64,000 bases of DNA from Paenibacillus dendritiformis (GTDB lineage Bacteria > Bacillota > Bacilli > Paenibacillales > Paenibacillaceae): positions 2,914,501 to 2,978,500 of the forward strand of contig NZ_AP025344.1 of NCBI RefSeq assembly GCF_021654795.1, given 5' to 3'. The first letter of the stretch is position 1. Every line of letters starts with the position of its first letter. Below are positions 33,649-42,940 of this stretch, piece after piece. A program made the position numbers and the translations under genes. The notes under the pieces are model-generated. The model searched no databases and was not told where the DNA came from. It saw nothing but the letters and a program-made list of their open reading frames with translations.

Positions 33649-33843
33649 TTAGGAGAGAACTCGGACAAAGGACACCATATGAAGCTGAAAGATGGCGTAC
33701 TGTCCATTGTCATACCCCGTCAACCGGGAAGTCCGGACAGTCAGCTTCATGTCATCGACGGATACGAGAACGCCTGTTATCAAATCCAATGCGCTTGCTA
33801 CCTGGACTTGTTTCCCAAGCAATGAACGGAGCTTTTCTTTCAT
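33649..33843 (-). CDS. small DUF2642-like (Lsm-type) protein
   Basis: The product is about 64 residues: MKEKLRSLLGKQVQVASALD, then LITGVLVSVDDMKLTVRTSR and a hydrophobic end YAIFQLHMVSFVRV. The pattern GKxVxVxT...G.L..V....L......I....I..V matches the small beta-barrel DUF2642/Lsm-like proteins frequent in spore-surface loci of Bacillales. The ATG at 33843 has AGAGGAAGG 8 nt upstream. No catalytic residues are visible; a structural or scaffold role is likely (inference). Confidence 0.6.
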   Translation of the reverse strand: MKEKLRSLLGKQVQVASALDLITGVLVSVDDMKLTVRTSRLTGYDNGQYAIFQLHMVSFVRVLS

Positions 33844-33859
33844 TTCAATCACCTTCCTC

Positions 33860-34219
33860 TTATTGACTCTGGAACGAGATGACTTGAGTCAGGTGCACGA
33901 GCACGATCGATCCATCCGACTCTCTAATTTCTGCATAGTCTTCACCGACCTCGTTAATCATTCCTTGAATCGTTCCCCCGAACGAGGTCAATTCAACCTG
34001 GCGGTGAACGTACCTTTCCAGCAATGGTTTGAGCGGTGAATCCGGGCTCCGTTTCCCTTCATTGTCTATCTCCTCCCGGATGGCTGTCCGAAGCGCTTGA
34101 ACGAGCTTGTCTCCTTGCAGCTCGTCCACCGTGCCAGACTCCTTCACGACCTGCTTCATGAGTTGAGCCATTCCCTCAAAATAACGTTGCAACTCTTTTT
34201 CGTTTGCTTTCAATTTCAC
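33860..34219 (-). CDS. DUF2642-like small protein with helical N-terminus
   Basis: The product is 119 residues. The first 60 residues are helical and charged (NEKELQRYFEGMAQLMKQVV). The last 50 (YVHRQVELTSFGGTIQGMINEVGEDYAEI to LVHLTQVISFQ) repeat the same Lsm-like beta-barrel as the following gene. The start is GTG at 34219 after AAGGCGGGTG. It heads the operon that continues with a second Lsm-like protein, GT2, GT4 and pyruvyl transferase genes. The similarity to CotB-like spore coat modules is suggestive only. Confidence 0.62.
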   Translation of the reverse strand: MKLKANEKELQRYFEGMAQLMKQVVKESGTVDELQGDKLVQALRTAIREEIDNEGKRSPDSPLKPLLERYVHRQVELTSFGGTIQGMINEVGEDYAEIRESDGSIVLVHLTQVISFQSQ

Positions 34220-34405
34220 AATATTTCACCCGCCTTTCATTTCTCTCTTAATAGAGTATAGAAAAGGAAGAATGCTTGACTAAACTTCTCTCTATCTTTT
34301 GGCAAATTGGTCTGTTTGAACAATCAGCTTCAGATGGGGGGATAGGCCGTGCCTGGCCAATAGAGAGGGAGGCTTCATGCGAGCGGAGAGTCAAGCAGAT
34401 CTATA

Positions 34406-34436
34406 GAAAAAAGAACATCCGTAGCGGATGTTCTTC
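34406..34436 (-). terminator. intrinsic terminator of the cys operon
   Basis: On the minus strand AAGAACATCCG, CTA loop, CGGATGTTCTT is followed by a T-run (T at 34412-34406). It lies 20 bp after the cysW stop and shows that the operon ends there, with no cysA. Confidence 0.88.
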
Positions 34437-34455
34437 GAATAAGACCGGATTGCGT

Positions 34456-35334
34456 TCAGGCCCGGGTCCGTTCGAGCCACTGCTTCGCCGCGAGCGTAAG
34501 GAGCGCCAGGGCGACCAGCAGCGAGGCCGAGGCGAACGCGGCAGAGAATTGATACTCGTTATACAGGATTTCCACATGCAAGGGGAGTGTGTTCGTCTCG
34601 CCGCGAATATGGCCGGAGACGACGGATACGGCTCCGAACTCGCCCATGGCGCGGGCGTTGCAAATAATAATGCCGTATAGCAGCCCCCATCTGATGTTCG
34701 GCAGCGTAATGCGGCGGAACATGGCCCATCCCTTCGCGCCCAGCGTGGCGGCCGCTTCTTCTTCCAGCGTGCCCTGAGCTTGCATGATCGGGATGAGCTC
34801 CCGCGCCACGAACGGAAAGGTGACGAACAGCGTCGCGAGCACGATGCCCGGAAGCGCGAACACGATCTGAACATCATGCGCCGCCAGCCAGGCGCCGAAC
34901 CAGCCGTGAGCGCCGAACAGCAGAATGAAGAGGAAGCCCGCTATGACCGGCGATACCGAAAAGGGCAGGTCGATAAGCGTAATGAGCCATTGCTTGCCTC
35001 GAAAGGCGAATTTGGTCAGGCACCATGCGGCAGCGATGCCGAATATCGTATTCAGCGGCACGACGATGAGGGCCGTGATTAGCGTCAGCCGGATGGCCGA
35101 CAGCGCGTCCGGCTCTGTCAATGCCGCGAAGTAGACGTCCGCGCCCCGCTTGAACGCCTGCGCGAAGACGGCCGCGAGCGGGAGCAAGAGGACGAGACCG
35201 ATGAAACCGAGCGTGACGCCGATGAGCAGCCGGCGGACGAGCGGGGATTCGGTCGTGCAGCCGGCACGGGGCGCAAGCTTGCGGCACGCCGGCGGCGGGC
35301 AAGGGGAGACGGCAGCGGACGGAGAAGCGGCCAT
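34456..35334 (-). CDS. cysW: sulfate ABC transporter permease CysW
   Basis: The product is 292 residues with about six membrane helices. The EAA coupling loop is readable as [24 protein letters not shown], followed by [31 protein letters not shown], characteristic of CysW. With CysT it forms the channel for sulfate or thiosulfate. CGAAGGAGG precedes the ATG. It is the last gene of sbp-cysT-cysW and ends at a terminator. The N-terminal 30 residues are Pro/Cys-rich and atypical. Confidence 0.92.
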   Translation of the reverse strand: MAASPSAAVSPCPPPACRKLAPRAGCTTESPLVRRLLIGVTLGFIGLVLLLPLAAVFAQAFKRGADVYFAALTEPDALSAIRLTLITALIVVPLNTIFGIAAAWCLTKFAFRGKQWLITLIDLPFSVSPVIAGFLFILLFGAHGWFGAWLAAHDVQIVFALPGIVLATLFVTFPFVARELIPIMQAQGTLEEEAAATLGAKGWAMFRRITLPNIRWGLLYGIIICNARAMGEFGAVSVVSGHIRGETNTLPLHVEILYNEYQFSAAFASASLLVALALLTLAAKQWLERTRA

Positions 35335-35418
35335 TCGTGTAGTCCTCCTTCGGGATGAAAGTATCGGAAATAAGCAGGGCGGCTGCCCCGGGAATGAACT
35401 CGGCAGGCGTTCCTGCCT

Positions 35419-36288
35419 TCATAGCGAGCTCATGCGGCGCGCCGACTTCCATTGCAGCGTATTGATAAGCAGCTGCAGCAGGAAGGACAGGGCGAGCATG
35501 ACGAACGCGACGGCGGTGGCCCCCGCGTAGTCATATTGCTCCAGCTTCGTCATGATAAGCATGGGCGCGATCTCCGTCTTGTAAGGCATATTGCCGGAGA
35601 TGAAGACGACCGAACCGTACTCTCCGATGCCGCGGGCGAAGGCAAGCGCGAATCCCGTCAGGAGAGACGGGAGGAGCTGCGGCACGATGATGCGACGGAA
35701 GACGGTCAGCCGCTTCGCGCCGAGCGTGGCGGCCGCTTCCTCGACCTCCGTCTCCCATGACTCCAGCACCGGCTGTACGGTGCGGACGACGAAGGGGAGA
35801 CCGATGAAGACGAGGGCGATCCCGATGCCGATCGCGGAGTAGGCGCTCGGGATGCCGATTGCGTACAGCCAGCGGCCAATCCAGCCGTTCTCGGCGTAAA
35901 TGGTCGTGAGCGCGATGCCCGCGACCGCGGTCGGCAGGGCGAAGGGCAGATCGATAATGCCGTCGATCAGCCGCTTGCCGGGGAACGTATAGCGCACGAG
36001 CACCCAGGCGACGACAAAGCCGAACACGACATTGACCAGTCCGGCGGCGAACGCCGCCGCGAAGCTGATGCGGTGGGCCGCGAGCACGCGCTCATCGAAG
36101 ACGGCGGCCCAGAAGCCGCTCCAGTTCAGCTCAAGCGACTTCAGCACGACGGCGGACAGCGGGATGAGCACGAGCAGAGACAAATAGCCGACGGTAAAAC
36201 CGAGCGTGATGCGGAATCCGGGCAGGACCGCATACGGCTTGCCTTTATGCGGGGTCTGTTTTGAGGGCGGTGCAGCTGTCATGGGCAT
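35419..36288 (-). CDS. cysT: sulfate ABC transporter permease CysT
   Basis: The product is 289 residues with about six membrane helices. The EAA loop is [25 protein letters not shown], and the family signature is [26 protein letters not shown]. It pairs with CysW. AAGGAGGAGGCA precedes the ATG at 36288; a second ATG two codons later is possible. An 84-bp gap separates it from cysW and 32 bp from sbp. Confidence 0.92.
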   Translation of the reverse strand: MPMTAAPPSKQTPHKGKPYAVLPGFRITLGFTVGYLSLLVLIPLSAVVLKSLELNWSGFWAAVFDERVLAAHRISFAAAFAAGLVNVVFGFVVAWVLVRYTFPGKRLIDGIIDLPFALPTAVAGIALTTIYAENGWIGRWLYAIGIPSAYSAIGIGIALVFIGLPFVVRTVQPVLESWETEVEEAAATLGAKRLTVFRRIIVPQLLPSLLTGFALAFARGIGEYGSVVFISGNMPYKTEIAPMLIMTKLEQYDYAGATAVAFVMLALSFLLQLLINTLQWKSARRMSSL

Positions 36289-36320
36289 TGCCTCCTCCTT
36301 TTTTCCGGGAGATCGAACAT

Positions 36321-37388
36321 TTACCGTTTATAGATTTCGTCGAACAGCGCGCCGTCGGCGAAATGCTTCTTGTGGGCCTCGGCCCACCCGCCGAACTGTT
36401 CCCGGATGGTCAGCAGCTTCACTTGCGGGAAGCGCTGTTCGTACTTGGCGGCGACGGATTCCAAGCGCGGCCGGTAATAATGCTTGGCGGCGATTTCTTG
36501 CCCTTCCTCGCTATACAAATAGTCGAGGTATGCTTCCGCCGCCTCGCGCGTTCCCCGCTTATCCACGATCCCGTCCACGACCGCCACGGGCGGCTCCGCC
36601 AGAATGCTTAGGCTGGGCACCACGATCTCGAATTTATCCTTGCCCAGCTCGTTGGTCGCCAGGAACGCCTCGTTCTCCCACGAGATCAGCACGTCGCCGA
36701 TGCCGCGCTCGACGAACGTGGTCGTCGCGCCGCGCGCGCCGGAATCGAGGACGGGCACGTTGAGGTAGAGGCTGCGCAGCCATTCCTTCGCCTGGACCTC
36801 ATTGTTGCCGCTAGCCTCCAGCGCATAGCCCCAGGCGGCAAGATAGTTCCATCGCGCGCCGCCCGATGTCTTCGGATTCGGCGTGATGACCTGGACATCC
36901 GGCTTCACGAGATCGTTCCAATCGCGGATGCCTTTCGGGTTGCCCTTGCGGACGAGGAACACGATGGCAGAATAATAGGGAGCGCTGTTGTCCTTCAATC
37001 GTTTTTCCCACCCGTCGTTGATCAGGCCGGCCTGTTGGATGGCATCGATATCGTAAGCCAGGGCGAGGGTGACGACATCGGCCTGCAGCCCGTCGATAAC
37101 GGAACGCGCCTGCTTGCCGCTGCCGCCATGGGATTGCTTCACGGTGATGGATTGCCCTGTCTTCTTCTGCCAATAAGCCGCAAATGCCTGATTGTAATCC
37201 GCGTACAGCTCGCGCGTCGGATCGTAGGAGACGTTCTGAAGCACGATGGTCTCCGTGCCGCTCCCATCCGTTCCGCCTTGGGAATCCGTCTTCGCGCCAC
37301 CGGTTCCGCTTCCGCAGGCGGCCGTCAGGCTCATCGCCGCGATAAGTGCCCACAGCATCGCTTTTTTTCGGTAGGGTCTGCCCTTCAT
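36321..37388 (-). CDS. sbp: sulfate-binding lipoprotein of the ABC transporter
   Basis: The product is about 355 residues. The lipoprotein signal ends in the lipobox LTAAC (Cys near residue 25). The mature protein has [42 protein letters not shown] and [19 protein letters not shown], diagnostic of the Sbp/CysP periplasmic sulfate/thiosulfate-binding family. It captures sulfate outside the membrane and passes it to CysT/CysW. The ATG at 37388 has AAAGGAG 8 nt upstream; earlier in-frame codons would spoil the signal peptide. Its promoter lies in 37389-37560, where TTGACT occurs in the right orientation. Confidence 0.92.
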   Translation of the reverse strand: MKGRPYRKKAMLWALIAAMSLTAACGSGTGGAKTDSQGGTDGSGTETIVLQNVSYDPTRELYADYNQAFAAYWQKKTGQSITVKQSHGGSGKQARSVIDGLQADVVTLALAYDIDAIQQAGLINDGWEKRLKDNSAPYYSAIVFLVRKGNPKGIRDWNDLVKPDVQVITPNPKTSGGARWNYLAAWGYALEASGNNEVQAKEWLRSLYLNVPVLDSGARGATTTFVERGIGDVLISWENEAFLATNELGKDKFEIVVPSLSILAEPPVAVVDGIVDKRGTREAAEAYLDYLYSEEGQEIAAKHYYRPRLESVAAKYEQRFPQVKLLTIREQFGGWAEAHKKHFADGALFDEIYKR

Positions 37389-37749
37389 CTTGCATGCTCC
37401 TTTCTCTCGGCGGCTTCCAGCTTCTGCGCTGGGCCGTCCGCACCCTTTAATTTGAACGCGCCACATTTTATTGATAACTCCGATGGGACAACTTGGATAT
37501 TAGGGCGTATGCAAGTAATGGTATCAGCCCTCCTGCGCAGCAGTCAATAAAGATTTGCAGCAATGCAACTTATTCCCATCTTCATCGAAAGAGCCGTGTC
37601 TGCGTTCTCGAAAACGTTTTAAATTGATGCAGTTCCGGCAGATGGAGGTCCGGTTTTATCCATATTGCGCATTAGGGAGGTAAACAACTGTATATGAAAG
37701 TCATAACAAATCTCTTTCCATCGGGTTAGAAGGTCTTTTATTGTTATAG

Positions 37750-37763
37750 TGAAGGCGCTTACA
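37750..37763 (+). promoter_or_regulatory. CcpA cre-like site upstream of the dockerin protein gene
   Basis: TGAAGGCGCTTACA matches the cre consensus TGWNANCGNTNWCA at all but one fixed position and is itself nearly palindromic. It lies about 130 bp before the start at 37892, near a weak -10-like CATATA, so carbon catabolite repression is plausible. A second near-palindrome, AAAACGTTTT at 37611-37620, lies further upstream in the same 500-bp divergent gap. Confidence 0.55.
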
Positions 37764-37891
37764 TATAGGACTTCGAAGGATTTATGACCTGTGCGTCTCC
37801 GGGAAGGGAGGGAGTTGATAGGCGTCGGGCGCGAGGCCGTCGCGCCAAGAGAAGCGGCATGGGGGAATGTAAACCACACTCAGGAGGGAAA

Positions 37892-40432
37892 ATGATGCTG
37901 TCTTTGAAAAAGAGAATATCCCTGGTCTTATGCATAATGATGCTGTTCACCTTCATTCCGGTTCCGAATGCGCATGCGGCCGAGAGCGGGCCGGAGCTCC
38001 GCAATCTGGCCAAGGATTCCACGTATGTATGGTCGGAGGCGCCGGATTATCGCTACCCGGATACCGGCAACAAGCTGACGGACGGCAAAACCGGCGGCAC
38101 GAACGTGCTGGATCCGGCATGGACCGGACATTTGCAGAAGCAGACGCGGGAGATCGTATTCGACCTGGGGGAGGCAAAGTCGATCTCCGGCATTAAGTCC
38201 CACTTCCTTCAGGATTGGCCCGGATCGGCCATCCTGTTCCCATTGACGGTATCGATATACGTCTCGAACGATAACGTGAATTGGGGAGAGGTCTCCCACA
38301 AGGCGACCGAGCTGCTGTGGGTCGACGGTCCGCCAAAGGAACAGTACTATGTGTGGGATGGCAGCAAGGATGGCATTCCTGCGGCGGGGCCCGATGCGAA
38401 GATGGCATATGCGCGTTACGTCAAAGTGATGTTCTCGATGCACCCGAAAGCCTGGACCTTCCTCGACGAGATCGAGATCATCGGAGCGGACGGCAGGCTG
38501 GAAGGGGCCTCGGAGGTGCCTGCCAAGCCGTTCGAGTATTTGCGCCCGGGCGCGGATACGGCCGGAATCCGCAATCTGTCGCTCGTCTATAACGGGTACT
38601 ACAGCGATGCGCCGGAATGGACGAAGGATAATCTGATTCCCGAGATCGGCTATGTCAACAAAAACGGAGAACTGACGGACTGGTTCTTCGACGGCGTGCT
38701 GATGCTCGGCCTGAAGTCGCCCGAAGGACGCGATTTGGGGTATGATTCGCTCTTGCCGGACTGGAAATGGTATCTCGACAAAACCTTCAAGCCGGAAGGC
38801 GATATGAGCCAGTTGAATGAAGCGGTGAAGGAAGTCGGGCAGAAGTTGAATCAGCCGGACTACAAGATGAAGGTGGTGACGATGATCCCGCTTCCGGCCG
38901 AGCATGTGACGGACTTCGGCGATGTGGACGGGGACGGCGTGTCCGAGAACTTCAGTGAGGGAAGCGTCGGCCGGGAGCAGGCGCTGGCCAATCGGCAGAA
39001 GGCGGTCCGCTGGTGGATCCAGGAAGTCCTCAAGCGTTGGGAAGAGAACCCGTACTCCAACCTGGAGCTTGTCGGCCTGTATTGGCTGGATGAGTCGATC
39101 AGCACCAGCGAATCGGGTCCGGAGTTCGTCCGCAGGGTCAATGCCGATGTGCATGCGCAGGGCCTGACATCGTTCTGGATTCCGCACTCTATGGCATATA
39201 AAGCCTTTATGTGGAAGGATGCCGGATTCGATGCGGCAGCCTACCAGCCGAACTACTTCTTCGAGCCGCTGCCGATCGATCGTCTGGTTGACGGAGTCAA
39301 AACGGCGAAGCGGTTCGGCATGGGCGTAGAACTCGAGTTCGACAACCGCATGCTGGTGGACGAGGCATTCCGCAAGCGGTTCCATGAATATCTTGACGCT
39401 GCCTATGAGTATGGCTTTGCCAGCCCGGACACGTTCAAAGCGTACTACAAGGGCAGCGGTCCGGTGCTGCGCGAAGCGGCGTACAGCCAGGATCCACAAA
39501 TTCGCGAGCTGTACGACAGATTGTATCAACTGGCGAAAGGCAAAAGCACGGGCGGCAATACGGCGCCTGCAGCGGCGGACGCCTCGTTCCGCACGGCGGC
39601 CAATACCCCGGTAAGCGGCACGCTCACGGCTAGCGACAGCGACGGAGACAGACTGAAATACAGCATTGTCGACAACGGCACGAAAGGGAAGGCCGTGGTG
39701 ACGGACGCGTCGACAGGCGCCTTCACCTATACGCCGAATGAGGGAGAGACGGGCCCGGACACGTTCACCTTCAAGGCGAACGACGGCCAATCCGATTCGA
39801 ATATCGCCACCATCACGGTAACCATCGATTCGGCGGCAGCCGGATGGCAGACCCGATTGACCGGGGCAAGCAGCGTTCAGCCGGGGGAGAAGTTCACCGT
39901 AACGTACGGCTTGAACGGCGGCTCGCAGAGCATCTATGCGCAGGATATCCGAGTCGAGTATGATCCGGCTTTTATGGAACCGGTGTCCGTCAAATCGGTC
40001 AAGAAAGGCATCAGTCTGGTCGAGAGCGATAAGAAGACGCCCGGCAAGCTGCATCTGATTGTGGCGAGCCAAGGCGAGGGCAATGCGGTCAATGGCGCGG
40101 CGGATCTGCTGGAGCTGACCTTCCGCGTGAAGAAGGAGATCGGTTCGAACACCGGCGATATCTCTATCTCCAGCGCGGTGCTCGGCGACGAGCAGGGACG
40201 GGAAGCGCAGGCGGCGCCCTTTTCCAAGACGATTCAAGCCGGTGTACCGCTTCCCGGGGACTATAATGGGGACGGCAAGGTAACCGTCGGCGATCTGGGC
40301 ATCGTCGCCTCTCATTACGGCAAGACGAAGCACAGCCCGGATTGGGAAGAGATAAGGCATATGGACGCGAACGGCAACGGGAAAATCGATGACCAGGATT
40401 TGGCCTTCGTCAGCCGCAAGCTGATGAACTAG
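37892..40432 (+). CDS. secreted multidomain protein: discoidin-like, DUF4855, Ig-like, cohesin and dockerin modules
   Basis: The product is about 846 residues. It has a signal peptide (cleavage near AHA-AES); a galactose-binding/F5-8-like domain at about 25-175; a DUF4855 domain at about 190-540 (LVYNGYYSDAPEWTKDNLIPEIGY); a cadherin-like DSDGD/NEGETGPDTFTFKANDG module at about 560-640; a cohesin-like domain at about 650-780; and a C-terminal dockerin with two Ca-binding loops (DYNGDGKVTVGDLG and DANGNGKIDDQDLA). It probably acts on or binds extracellular polysaccharide. No catalytic residues are assignable, since DUF4855 is uncharacterised. AGGAGG precedes two adjacent ATGs; the second is equally possible. 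A cre-like site lies upstream. Confidence 0.82.
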   Translation: MMLSLKKRISLVLCIMMLFTFIPVPNAHAAESGPELRNLAKDSTYVWSEAPDYRYPDTGNKLTDGKTGGTNVLDPAWTGHLQKQTREIVFDLGEAKSISGIKSHFLQDWPGSAILFPLTVSIYVSNDNVNWGEVSHKATELLWVDGPPKEQYYVWDGSKDGIPAAGPDAKMAYARYVKVMFSMHPKAWTFLDEIEIIGADGRLEGASEVPAKPFEYLRPGADTAGIRNLSLVYNGYYSDAPEWTKDNLIPEIGYVNKNGELTDWFFDGVLMLGLKSPEGRDLGYDSLLPDWKWYLDKTFKPEGDMSQLNEAVKEVGQKLNQPDYKMKVVTMIPLPAEHVTDFGDVDGDGVSENFSEGSVGREQALANRQKAVRWWIQEVLKRWEENPYSNLELVGLYWLDESISTSESGPEFVRRVNADVHAQGLTSFWIPHSMAYKAFMWKDAGFDAAAYQPNYFFEPLPIDRLVDGVKTAKRFGMGVELEFDNRMLVDEAFRKRFHEYLDAAYEYGFASPDTFKAYYKGSGPVLREAAYSQDPQIRELYDRLYQLAKGKSTGGNTAPAAADASFRTAANTPVSGTLTASDSDGDRLKYSIVDNGTKGKAVVTDASTGAFTYTPNEGETGPDTFTFKANDGQSDSNIATITVTIDSAAAGWQTRLTGASSVQPGEKFTVTYGLNGGSQSIYAQDIRVEYDPAFMEPVSVKSVKKGISLVESDKKTPGKLHLIVASQGEGNAVNGAADLLELTFRVKKEIGSNTGDISISSAVLGDEQGREAQAAPFSKTIQAGVPLPGDYNGDGKVTVGDLGIVASHYGKTKHSPDWEEIRHMDANGNGKIDDQDLAFVSRKLMN

Positions 40433-40437
40433 AAGGG

Positions 40438-40485
40438 GCCGACACGCGCTAAGCGCTTGCGTTTAGCATGTGTCGGCTCTTTTGC
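40438..40485 (+). terminator. intrinsic terminator after the dockerin protein gene
   Basis: GCCGACAC (40438-40445) pairs with GTGTCGGC (40470-40477), with inner GCGC pairing, followed by TCTTTTG. Confidence 0.75.
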
Positions 40486-40537
40486 CGGCAAAACATCTGA
40501 ATGAGACGGAGCCGCGGAGAGCTTCCCGGTCCCGATT

Positions 40538-40837
40538 TTATTGCTGTTCCTCTTCAAGCCTGCCGAGCATGAGCCGGTAACTTCCGTTGCCATAGTGCAG
40601 GATACGCTTGACGCGCGAGATAATGGCCGTGCTGGCGCCGGTCTCCGCTTCGATCTCCATGTACGTGCTGCCGTTCAACAGCATTTTGGCGACTTCCAGC
40701 CGTTGGGACAAGGCCTGCAATTCTTTCGGAGTCGTCAAGTCCTCGAAAAAATCATAACATTCCTCGATGCTTTGCAGCTTCATAATGACTTCCAACAATT
40801 GCTCGACGGCCGGGTCGCCGGAACGCTTGGCATACAT
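40538..40837 (-). CDS. yerC: YerC/YecD family TrpR-like regulator
   Basis: The product is 99 residues, all helical. LQSIEECYDFFEDLTTPKELQALSQRLEVAKML and the helix-turn-helix GSTYMEIEAETGASTAIISRVKRIL place it firmly in the YerC/TrpR-like family, whose members are conserved in Bacillales but poorly understood. It is convergent with the dockerin gene and divergent from the tyrosine operon. Upstream, 40838-41097 shows no gene. Confidence 0.9.
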   Translation of the reverse strand: MYAKRSGDPAVEQLLEVIMKLQSIEECYDFFEDLTTPKELQALSQRLEVAKMLLNGSTYMEIEAETGASTAIISRVKRILHYGNGSYRLMLGRLEEEQQ

Positions 40838-41097
40838 ATCGTCCTATCAACTCCAATTCGAAATGAATACCATAAATGCGCATACTCCTTATTTTTTGAC
40901 AAGAAGCCGCCCATTTCCTTCTGTTTGTTCAAAAAACATTCACAATTTCGAGCCTTTCCGAAAAAACGGCCTGCAACTTGGAGATGCTTCACTGCGCTAG
41001 CGTCCCGATGCGGTTGATCCCTGCCGGATTTATGCGCCGGGGTGCAGCCGCGTTTCATCCGCCGCGCGTTGGAGCATGCTCGCGTTCGAGTACGCTT

Positions 41098-41126
41098 TTG
41101 CTAGATATTGGAATCCGTCATATACT
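41098..41126 (+). promoter_or_regulatory. sigma-A promoter of the tyrosine catabolic operon
   Basis: TTGCTA (41098-41103), a 17-bp spacer and TATACT (41121-41126) lie 35 bp before the hppD start. I saw no clear operator, so the mode of induction is open. Confidence 0.65.
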
Positions 41127-41160
41127 CTCAGTGGCAGCAATCAAGCGTAGGAGGGTGTTT

Positions 41161-42273
41161 ATGAAAAAACAAGCGATTACCGAAAGAACGGAGCAAGAAA
41201 TCTTCCCGATTCAGGACATCGACTACATTGAATTTTATACGGGGAACGCGAAGCAGGCGATGCACTATTTCGTCAAAGGGTACGGATTCCGGCCAATCGC
41301 CTATTCCGGCTTGGAGACCGGCAACCGGGAGCAAGTATCGTATGTTGTCGAGCAGAACAAAATTCGGTTCGTACTCTCCGGCGCTCTCTCCGACAGGCAT
41401 CCAATTGCCGAGTTCGTCAAATTGCACGGCGATGGGGTCAAAGATGTCGCATTGCGGGTCAGCAATGTTGAAAAGGCTTACAAGGATGCGGTCTCGCGCG
41501 GCGGAATCCCGGTTATGGAGCCCGCCGAGTATTCGGATGAGCACGGCAAGGTCAAAAAAGCGATTATCGGCACGTATGGCGACACGATTCATACGCTGAT
41601 AGAGAGGGACGATTATAACGGGCTGTTCTTGCCTGGCTATGAATCGATCGAGGACAGTCTGCCGCATCTGCCGACGGGACTGATCGGCATCGACCATGTC
41701 GTCGGCAACGTGGAGCGAATGGATGAATGGGTTGCTTACTATGAAAAAGTGATGGGCTTCAAGCAAATGATTCATTTCGATGACGAGGATATCAGCACGG
41801 AATATTCGGCCTTGATGTCCAAAGTGATGCATAACGGAGGCAGAATCAAATTTCCGATCAACGAGCCGGCGACCGCCAAGCGCAAATCGCAGATCCAGGA
41901 GTATCTGGAATATTACAACGGCCCTGGCGTGCAGCATCTTGCTCTGCTGACGAACGACATCGTCACGACGGTGACGGCGCTCCGCGCGAACGGGGTGGAG
42001 TTCCTGAGCACGCCGGATTCTTACTACGATATGCTGACGGAACGGGTAGGACAGATCGATGAGGATATCGCCAAGCTGAAGGAACTGAAAATTTTGGTCG
42101 ATCGCGATGATGAAGGCTATTTGCTGCAAATCTTCACGAAGCCGCTGGTCGACAGACCGACGCTGTTTTTTGAGATCATTCAACGCAAAGGAGCCGTCGG
42201 CTTCGGCGAAGGCAACTTCAAGGCCTTGTTCGAATCGATCGAACGGGAGCAGGAACGCCGCGGCAACTTGTAG
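41161..42273 (+). CDS. hppD: 4-hydroxyphenylpyruvate dioxygenase
   Basis: The product is 370 residues, the usual length. Two vicinal-oxygen-chelate domains are visible. The iron ligands fall in IDHVVGNVERMDEWV (His), GVQHLALLTNDIV (His) and FFEIIQRKG (Glu); the C-terminal GFGEGNFKALFESIEREQ is a family hallmark. It converts 4-hydroxyphenylpyruvate to homogentisate, the second step of tyrosine breakdown. TAGGAGGGTG precedes the ATG at 41161. It is the first gene of a plus-strand operon reaching at least 47678. Confidence 0.95.
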   Translation: MKKQAITERTEQEIFPIQDIDYIEFYTGNAKQAMHYFVKGYGFRPIAYSGLETGNREQVSYVVEQNKIRFVLSGALSDRHPIAEFVKLHGDGVKDVALRVSNVEKAYKDAVSRGGIPVMEPAEYSDEHGKVKKAIIGTYGDTIHTLIERDDYNGLFLPGYESIEDSLPHLPTGLIGIDHVVGNVERMDEWVAYYEKVMGFKQMIHFDDEDISTEYSALMSKVMHNGGRIKFPINEPATAKRKSQIQEYLEYYNGPGVQHLALLTNDIVTTVTALRANGVEFLSTPDSYYDMLTERVGQIDEDIAKLKELKILVDRDDEGYLLQIFTKPLVDRPTLFFEIIQRKGAVGFGEGNFKALFESIEREQERRGNL

Positions 42274-42303
42274 TCCCGCGCCGCAGGAAGGAGTAGAAGC
42301 CGC

Positions 42304-42915
42304 ATGGAAATCGCACCGCATGAGCTGCACTGGAGAGACGCTTATAAGCTGATGATAGGCTCCATCCTGCCGCGTCCGATTGCTTTTGTGTCCACGATCG
42401 ATTCGGAAGGTACGGCGAATCTGGCCCCGTTCAGCTTCTTCACGGCCATCTGCGCGGAGCCGCTCCTGATCTGCTTCGCCCCGATGCGCCGGGGAACGGA
42501 CGGCCGCAAGAAGGATACGCTTGTCAATATTGAAGCGACCGGCGAATTCGTGGTCAATATCGTCGGGGAACGGATCGTCGAACCGATGAATGAGACGGCC
42601 GCCGAATTCGATCCGGAGGTGGATGAGTTCCAGGCGTCGGGTTTGACCCCGATCCCGAGCGAGCTCATCCGTCCTTACCGGGTGAAGGAGAGCGGCATTC
42701 ATATGGAGTGCGTGCTCCATGATATCCTTCATTTCGGCGACCAGGCGGGCGCCGGGAGTCTCGTCATCGGCAGGGTCGTGCTGATGCATATTAACGACGA
42801 GCTGTATGCCGACGGCAAAATCGACATGGAGAAGCTGTTGCCGATCGGACGCATGGCCGGCCATGTCTATACCCGGGCCGTCTCCGACACATTTATGCTG
42901 GAGAGAAAAAAGTAG
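42304..42915 (+). CDS. flavin reductase-like FMN-binding protein
   Basis: The product is 203 residues. The split-barrel FMN-binding segment IGSILPRPIAFVSTIDSEGTANLAPFSFF and the following DTLVNIEATGEFVVNIV are typical of the flavin reductase/DIM6-NTAB family. Such proteins reduce FMN or bind it for a partner oxygenase. Its position between hppD and the fumarylacetoacetase-like gene ties it to aromatic catabolism, but none of the known steps needs it. GGAAGGAG lies about 10 nt upstream. Confidence 0.87.
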   Translation: MEIAPHELHWRDAYKLMIGSILPRPIAFVSTIDSEGTANLAPFSFFTAICAEPLLICFAPMRRGTDGRKKDTLVNIEATGEFVVNIVGERIVEPMNETAAEFDPEVDEFQASGLTPIPSELIRPYRVKESGIHMECVLHDILHFGDQAGAGSLVIGRVVLMHINDELYADGKIDMEKLLPIGRMAGHVYTRAVSDTFMLERKK

Positions 42916-42940
42916 CGGGATACGGTAAGCGGGAGGTTCT

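Noticed and set aside
37928..40360. 810-codon antisense open frame opposite the dockerin protein
   Set aside because: Arg/His/Leu-rich composition typical of a shadow of a GC-rich gene; the plus strand has coherent domains and a signal peptide.
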